From JAAUTS01 sp038250235 (GTDB lineage Bacteria; Verrucomicrobiota; Verrucomicrobiia; Methylacidiphilales; JAAUTS01), in contig JBBSCO010000041.1 of assembly GCA_038250235.1 (NCBI GenBank), positions 1 through 26,607 of the forward strand: a stretch of DNA of 26,607 nt, given 5' to 3'. Below are positions 22,199-26,607 of the stretch, piece by piece. The position numbers were made by a program, and so were the translations under genes. Below the pieces are notes generated by a model. The model searched no databases, was not told where the DNA came from, and saw nothing but the letters and a program-made list of their open reading frames with translations. Positions within the stretch are counted from its first letter, which is position 1; the number at the start of each line of letters is the position of its first letter.

Positions 22199-24706
22199 TT
22201 ATTTGCTCTTGAACAGGTCCATCTGGGGGATGTCCTTGGATGGATTGGCTTTAGCCCTAGCTTCCTGCCTCCCGCGGTGTGCTGCCAATTGCGGTTTACC
22301 GGTGGCATCCAGTTCGTTTTCCTCGAGGTTGCGGAGGATTTCTTTGGAGCGCTCCACGACGCTTTTGGGAAGACCGGCCAAACGCGCCACTTGGATACCA
22401 TAACTTTTATCCGTGCCGCCAGGGATGATTTTTCGCAGGAAGATGATCTGATCGTGCCATTCCCGCACGGCCACGTTAAAATTCTTTACGCCCCCCAAAA
22501 AGACGGAAAGTTCGGTCAGCTCGTGGTAATGGGTGGCAAACAGGGTTTTTGCCCTGACTTCATTGTGGAGAAATTCTGCTACAGACCAGGCGATGCTCAG
22601 ACCATCAAAGGTGCTCGTGCCCCGTCCGATTTCGTCCAGAATGATCAGGCTGTTTTCCGTGGCGTTGTTCAGGATGTTCGCAGTTTCGTTCATCTCCACC
22701 ATGAAGGTGCTCTGGCCCCGCGAGAGATCGTCGTTGGCTCCGACACGGGTGAAGATACGGTCAAAGACCGGAACCGAGGCCTCCTGGGCCGGGACATAGG
22801 AGCCGGTGTGCGCCATGAGCGCAATCAGGGCCACCTGGCGGATGTAGGTGCTTTTACCCGCCATGTTCGGCCCGGTGATGATCATGAGCCGGCAATCGTC
22901 CTGGTTAAGGTCGACATCGTTGGGCACAAAGCGTTCGGAGCGGTTGATCTGTTCCAGAACGGGATGACGGCCTTCCAGAACTTTCATGCGACCGTTCGTG
23001 GAAATGACCGGACGGACATAATGATTCAAGCGCGCCGAAACAGCAAAGCTTCCCAGCACATCCAGTTCGGCCAGGGCCCGGGCCGTATCCTGGATGACCG
23101 GCGTAAATGCCACAATGCTTTCCCTGACATCCAAGAAGAGCTGATACTCGAGCTGTTTGACCCGTTCCTCGGCACCGAGAATTTTGGATTCCATTTCCTT
23201 CAGCTCCGGCGTGATGTAGCGCTCCGCATTTACCAGGGTCTGTTTGCGGGTGTAGTCGGCAGGCACCTGTTCGAGATTAGATTTGGTGATTTCAATGTAG
23301 TAGCCGAAAACCGAATTGTAGCGGATCTTGAGGGATTTGATTCCGCTACGTTCCTGTTCGCGTGCCTGCAACTCGGCGATCCAGGCTTTGCCCTGGGTCG
23401 TGGCTTTGCGCAGTTCATCCACTTCGGCATTGAACCCGTCCTTGATCAGTCCACCGTCCTTGATCGCAAGGGGCGGCTCGTCCGCGATGGCGCGGGTGAT
23501 GAGGTCGATCGCTTCGGGACATTCATGGATGGAGCCGCAAAGTTCCCGGGTGCGTTCCGCCGGCAGGGACTTCAGGATTTCGCGGATACGGGGAAACGGA
23601 AGAAGGGAACTTTTCAGGCCGATGAGGTCGCGGGCGTTGCCGGATCCCTGCACCATGCGGCCAATAAGGCGTTCGAGGTCGCGGACTTCGGAGAGAGATC
23701 GGCGAAAATCTTCCAGAAGACCGACATCCTGCAACCATTCCGCCACAACCTGTTGACGTTTTTCAATGGCGGACTTGTCGCGCAGAGGTCGGGTGATCCA
23801 GCGACGGAGTTCGCGGCCACCCATGGCCGTGACGCTTTGATCCATGGCTTTGAGCAGACTGGTGTCAGTGGAGGCATTGCTGCTGCTATTGATCAACTCC
23901 AGATTCCTCTGGGTGATGGAGTCGATGACCAGATGTTCGCTGCCGGAGTAGGCCTGCACCTTGAGAATATGGTGCGGGGTGATTTTGAGTTCGCGCGAAA
24001 CATAATGCAGCAGCGCCCCGGCTGCCGAGATCCCGTGGGGAAGATCCTGACAACCGAATCCATCCAAGGACTGGACTTTGAAGTGTTCCTTCAGGGTCAG
24101 GGAGGCGTGTTCACTTTCAAAGATCCAGTCATCATAAGCCACGGCCAGGATACGGCTTTCCTTGGCGTCGATGCCGGGGGTTTTTTCCGAAGGAAAAATG
24201 ACTTCTTTGGGCTGGAGTTTAAGAAATTCATCCTCTAGCGCGCGCAGGCCGTTGATCTCGGTCAGTCGGAATTCCCCGGTTGTTAGATCAACGAAGGCAA
24301 AACCGTAGAGATTTTTATCCACAGGACAGACCGAGGCAAGGAAGCGGTTTTCCTTGGGCTGGGTCATCTCGAGGTTGAAGACACTGCCGGGGGAGAGAAT
24401 CTGGGTGACCTGACGTTCAACAATGGTGCCGGGTTTGGGTTCGGAGGTCTGGTCGCAGATGGCGACACGACGTCCGGCCTGGATGAGGCGACTGATGTAG
24501 TTTTCGGCGGCATGATAGGGCATGCCGCACATGGGGGTGCCGTTGCGTTTGGTCAGGGTCAGATTCAGCAGGGCAGAAGCCTCCTTGGCGTCCTCGAAAA
24601 ACATCTCATAGAAATCACCCAGGCGGAAAAGCAGCAGGGCATCCTTGGGGATTTCCGATTTGATGCGGCGGTATTGCTGCATCATGGGTGTGAGGGTTTC
24701 GGACAT
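22199..24706 (-). CDS. mutS: DNA mismatch repair protein MutS
   Basis: MutS recognises mismatches and small loops in new DNA and, with ATP, recruits MutL. The 835-residue protein has all its parts. The N-terminal mismatch-binding domain carries the F32-Y33-E34 wedge in LFRLGDFYEMFFEDA. Connector, lever and clamp domains follow. The ATPase near residue 610 onward has Walker A GPNMAGKSTYIRQVALIALM, the QSTFMVEM signature, Walker B LIILDEIGRGTSTFDG and the ATHYHEL switch. It is therefore MutS1, not MutS2. The tail has the usual helix-turn-helix dimer region and ends PSKDIPQMDLFKSK, where QMDLF resembles a sliding-clamp binding motif. The ATG lies 9 bases after the PIN-toxin stop, so it is probably transcribed with that toxin-antitoxin pair. 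A terminator follows at 22055-22087. Confidence 0.97.
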   Translation of the reverse strand: MSETLTPMMQQYRRIKSEIPKDALLLFRLGDFYEMFFEDAKEASALLNLTLTKRNGTPMCGMPYHAAENYISRLIQAGRRVAICDQTSEPKPGTIVERQVTQILSPGSVFNLEMTQPKENRFLASVCPVDKNLYGFAFVDLTTGEFRLTEINGLRALEDEFLKLQPKEVIFPSEKTPGIDAKESRILAVAYDDWIFESEHASLTLKEHFKVQSLDGFGCQDLPHGISAAGALLHYVSRELKITPHHILKVQAYSGSEHLVIDSITQRNLELINSSSNASTDTSLLKAMDQSVTAMGGRELRRWITRPLRDKSAIEKRQQVVAEWLQDVGLLEDFRRSLSEVRDLERLIGRMVQGSGNARDLIGLKSSLLPFPRIREILKSLPAERTRELCGSIHECPEAIDLITRAIADEPPLAIKDGGLIKDGFNAEVDELRKATTQGKAWIAELQAREQERSGIKSLKIRYNSVFGYYIEITKSNLEQVPADYTRKQTLVNAERYITPELKEMESKILGAEERVKQLEYQLFLDVRESIVAFTPVIQDTARALAELDVLGSFAVSARLNHYVRPVISTNGRMKVLEGRHPVLEQINRSERFVPNDVDLNQDDCRLMIITGPNMAGKSTYIRQVALIALMAHTGSYVPAQEASVPVFDRIFTRVGANDDLSRGQSTFMVEMNETANILNNATENSLIILDEIGRGTSTFDGLSIAWSVAEFLHNEVRAKTLFATHYHELTELSVFLGGVKNFNVAVREWHDQIIFLRKIIPGGTDKSYGIQVARLAGLPKSVVERSKEILRNLEENELDATGKPQLAAHRGRQEARAKANPSKDIPQMDLFKSK

Positions 24707-24715
24707 GGGTACTAT

Positions 24716-25147
24716 TCAGGGAATCCGGAGTTTGGCCGGTTCTGCGGCAAGCGGGTTGAAATGGTTGAAATGACAGGTGTGGATACGATCCTCCCGGATT
24801 TTTTCCGCTGCAATAAAATGGAGGGCGTCGTAAACAGCACCACTTGATAATCCTGCTTTTTGCACCCGTGCCAAGGCTTTTACGTATTCCCGTTTTCCCA
24901 GCTCAACAACCTGCATCCGGGGCAGTATGGATTCCTCGATCAACTGCAAGGCCTCAGAAGGAGAAACACGCCTCTCTAAAGGCAAGGCGGTCAATGTAGT
25001 GTAACACTCTGCCAGAGCATGGGTTGAAAGGTGAGTTTCATGACCCTTCTTCTGTCCGGAAAGAACTGTTGCCAAAGAGGATTCATGGCCAGCCAACTGA
25101 TCCACCAAGGCCTGCACCAACATGGAAGTCTCAAAAAAAAGCCGCAT
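24716..25147 (-). CDS. PIN-domain toxin (VapC-like) with Glu for the first catalytic Asp
   Basis: This 143-residue probable ribonuclease is the toxin of a type II pair. It begins MRLFFETSMLVQALVDQL, where the family norm is FxDTSxLV. Residue 6 is Glu (codon GAG) in place of the first metal-binding Asp. The other acidic residues are present: E47 in HALAECYTTL and D107 in GAVYDALHFIAAE. The late position normally holding Asp/Asn is near N128 (HFNHF). I chose ATG 25147 over the upstream ATG at 25189 because it overlaps the antitoxin stop as TGATG and begins exactly at the conserved first strand. Codons 3-5 form a run of eight T, a slippage-prone tract that could switch the gene. It is followed after 9 bases by mutS. 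Confidence 0.82.
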   Translation of the reverse strand: MRLFFETSMLVQALVDQLAGHESSLATVLSGQKKGHETHLSTHALAECYTTLTALPLERRVSPSEALQLIEESILPRMQVVELGKREYVKALARVQKAGLSSGAVYDALHFIAAEKIREDRIHTCHFNHFNPLAAEPAKLRIP

Positions 25148-25407
25148 CAGCGTTCTCTCTGCTTCAAGGCCCGGGCTTTTCGCTCGCATTCCATGACCTC
25201 AACCAGATCCAATCCGGACTCTTCAGAACCATGATGAACGAGAAACCCCTGTTTCCGAATCAGGTAAGTCCCAGCCCTGCGTGGTGTCAGGGTCAGGGTG
25301 TCTCCCTCCACTTTCACTTCGAGTTCAGCTCCGGTATGCAGAGGCATCCCTTCACGAACATCTTTTGCAACCACGATCCTTCCGGCCCCATCATTGGTAG
25401 CTGTCAT
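25147..25407 (-). CDS. AbrB/SpoVT-fold antitoxin (VapB/MazE-like)
   Basis: This 86-residue DNA-binding antitoxin pairs with the PIN toxin that follows. Residues about 8-45 are a swapped-hairpin AbrB domain (AGRIVVAKDVREGMPL, then GAELEVKVEGDTLTLTPR). The C-terminal half, including YLIRKQGFLVHHG and a charged helix ECERKARALKQRER, should wrap the toxin. The stop overlaps the toxin ATG by one base (TGATG), implying coupled translation with antitoxin first. An inverted repeat at 25414-25432 just before the start is a likely operator, so the pair probably represses its own promoter. By the same logic it may influence mutS further down the message. It is unrelated to the ribbon-helix-helix antitoxin relic at 314-559. 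Confidence 0.82.
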   Translation of the reverse strand: MTATNDGAGRIVVAKDVREGMPLHTGAELEVKVEGDTLTLTPRRAGTYLIRKQGFLVHHGSEESGLDLVEVMECERKARALKQRER

Positions 25408-25413
25408 GGGCTG

Positions 25414-25432
25414 ATGGTAATTTTGATACCAT
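25414..25432. promoter_or_regulatory. Inverted-repeat operator of the toxin-antitoxin-mutS unit
   Basis: ATGGTA (25414-25419) and TACCAT (25427-25432) form a perfect 6-bp inverted repeat around a 7-base AT-rich centre. The repeat ends 6 bases before the antitoxin ATG at 25407. Position and symmetry suit binding by the AbrB-fold antitoxin. No convincing -35/-10 pair was fixed around it. Confidence 0.5.
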
Positions 25433-25564
25433 TTAAAACAAGCCTAGAGCGCAAGAAGCTTGATGCATGATCCTTGGCTCTTCCCGTTGCCATATGACAA
25501 TTCTTTTACAAAGTTCATACCGAAGGCTGACACTTGGATAACGAGGTCTCATTACATTGGAAGC

Positions 25565-26607
25565 ATGAAACATTCATTGCTCCTTGTCGGTCTGAGTCTC
25601 ATGACAGCGCTGATCTCCTGCAGTTCAGCGGAACAACCAGTCCTTAACATTCTCGTCACTCCGGAACGGTCCAAGGTGTTGCGCCAGTCGGGCGACGACG
25701 TGATCTTCCACGTCGAAGTCCAGGGCCAGAACCGCAAACCGCTCAAACGTGTACCGCTCAACCTCGCCGTGGTGCTGGATCGTTCCGGCTCCATGGGCGG
25801 TGTCAAATTGGAACAAGCGAAGCAGGCCGCCTCCTCGGTTGTCGATCAACTCTCTGCTGGCGATGTTTTTTCGCTGGTGACCTATAATACGGATGTGCAG
25901 GTTCTTGTTCCCGCCCAGCAAGTCGGAAACAGGGAGCGGCTGCATTCAAAGATCAACGCCATCCGCTGCGGAGGGTCCACAGCACTTTACGCCGGAGTTG
26001 AGGAAGGCTCGAACCAGGTCCGGGAATATCTTGACCGTAATAAAATCAACCGGGTCATCCTGTTGTCGGACGGGATGGCCAATGTCGGTCCCAGAAGCCC
26101 CGCCGATCTGGCCCGCCTGGGCAGCCGTCTGGTCGAAGACCGGATCAATGTCACCACCATCGGCCTCGGAGATGATTACAATGAGGATTTGATGATGGCT
26201 CTGGCTGAATCCAGTGCGGCCAATTATTACTATGTGAAAGATGCGGAAAAACTACCCGGGATTTTCCAGGAAGAACTGGGTTACCTGCAAAGCGTCGTTG
26301 CCCGCAATATCCGCATCATCATTGAACTGCCTGAGGGCGTGACTGCGGTTGAAATCATTGGTCGCCCGGACGTGGTTTTTAAAAACAACCGGGCCGAACT
26401 CGTCCTGAACGAACACTATTCATCCCAGAGCCGCAGCTTCCTGGTTCGTTGCCGCGTTTCTGAAGGTAAAAGCAAAACCATTGAGCTGGCCCGGGTCAAC
26501 ACACAGTATCGCGATGAAGTTGCCGGGATGGATCGTGAAAACCTGGTGAAGGCCTCACTCGAATTGACGGACGACCGGAAAGTGTCCGAAGCCAGTCTGA
26601 ATGCGGA
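25565..26607 (+). CDS. VWA-domain lipoprotein (runs off the right edge)
   Basis: The first 347 codons are present and open to the window end. The N terminus MKHSLLLVGLSLMTALISC is a lipoprotein signal; the lipobox LISC gives lipidated C19. A von Willebrand A domain follows at about 64-245. Its metal-ion-dependent adhesion site is complete: D72-x-S74-x-S76 in VVLDRSGSMGGVKLEQAK, T139 in CGGSTALYAG and D169 in ILLSDGMANVG. After it a beta-rich region (VVARNIRIIIELPEGVTAVE; LVRCRVSEGKSKTIELARV) resembles the part after VWA in YfbK/TerY-like surface proteins. It likely sits on a membrane and binds a protein ligand through a divalent metal; the ligand is unknown. Neighbours beyond the edge would be needed to place it in a system. 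ATG 25565 has no clear ribosome site. Confidence 0.88.
   Translation, partial: MKHSLLLVGLSLMTALISCSSAEQPVLNILVTPERSKVLRQSGDDVIFHVEVQGQNRKPLKRVPLNLAVVLDRSGSMGGVKLEQAKQAASSVVDQLSAGDVFSLVTYNTDVQVLVPAQQVGNRERLHSKINAIRCGGSTALYAGVEEGSNQVREYLDRNKINRVILLSDGMANVGPRSPADLARLGSRLVEDRINVTTIGLGDDYNEDLMMALAESSAANYYYVKDAEKLPGIFQEELGYLQSVVARNIRIIIELPEGVTAVEIIGRPDVVFKNNRAELVLNEHYSSQSRSFLVRCRVSEGKSKTIELARVNTQYRDEVAGMDRENLVKASLELTDDRKVSEASLNA

Noticed and set aside
22130..24238. 702-codon open frame on the plus strand opposite mutS
   Set aside because: It lies wholly antisense to a clear mutS and has no recognisable motif. Its phase and Gly/Phe/Asp-rich texture fit a shadow created by the codon bias of mutS.
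1..26607. CRISPR arrays, tRNA or rRNA genes
   Set aside because: No regularly spaced direct repeats and no cloverleaf or rRNA-like sequence was recognised in any intergenic stretch read.

Overview
The window looks like chromosome from a PVC-group bacterium, most probably Verrucomicrobiota. I judge this from the style of MiaB (N-terminal KTYGCQMNERDSD), TatC and the type I-beta DAHP synthase, and from the mix of housekeeping genes with decayed toxin-antitoxin and restriction genes. This is inference from remembered family features, not from a search. DNA is moderately GC-rich, genes are dense on both strands, and TGA is used as a normal stop.

Layout. 1-200 is the 5' end of pdxH (minus). 282-1127 is a dead vapBC toxin-antitoxin pair with a 240-bp MITE-like element inside the toxin; a small HNH-type protein follows (1183-1524). 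1649-4752 is a minus-strand unit of a membrane protein, a DAHP synthase (aroF) and a sigma-54 response regulator, divergent from a hybrid histidine kinase (4875-6515). Then come miaB, an SLC13 permease with RCK_C domains, tatC and an exported LolA-like protein. 11577-12446 is a gene graveyard with recognisable AbiEi-like and HsdR-like fragments. 12447-14323 holds chrA coupled to a secreted thermonuclease. 14420-17058 is a two-gene operon of a TPR-AAA+ ATPase and a TPR protein with a membrane domain. It converges on a SulP-STAS-cNMP transporter (17071-19323). A second MITE-like element (19396-19707) precedes an ArnT-like glycosyltransferase. A DUF2231-type gene carries one in-frame TGA (21480-21980). 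mutS lies directly downstream of an intact AbrB/PIN toxin-antitoxin pair (22199-25407). A VWA-domain lipoprotein runs off the right edge.

How parts work together. The kinase and NtrC-type regulator probably form one phosphorelay; its link to aromatic amino acid synthesis is only positional. The TPR-AAA+/TPR-membrane pair overlaps by ATGA and is the best candidate for an uncharacterised machine. It would couple a classic-clade AAA+ motor to a membrane partner through TPR domains. VapBC, restriction and AbiE relics plus two non-autonomous elements show repeated gain and loss of accessory genes between core genes.

A window-wide signal: several genes (pdxH, miaB, the TPR-AAA+ gene and the dead vapB) have a sigma-70-like promoter with an exact 17-bp spacer. 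Its -10 box ends only 3-9 bases before the start codon, and no Shine-Dalgarno sequence is visible. This suggests leaderless or nearly leaderless transcripts.
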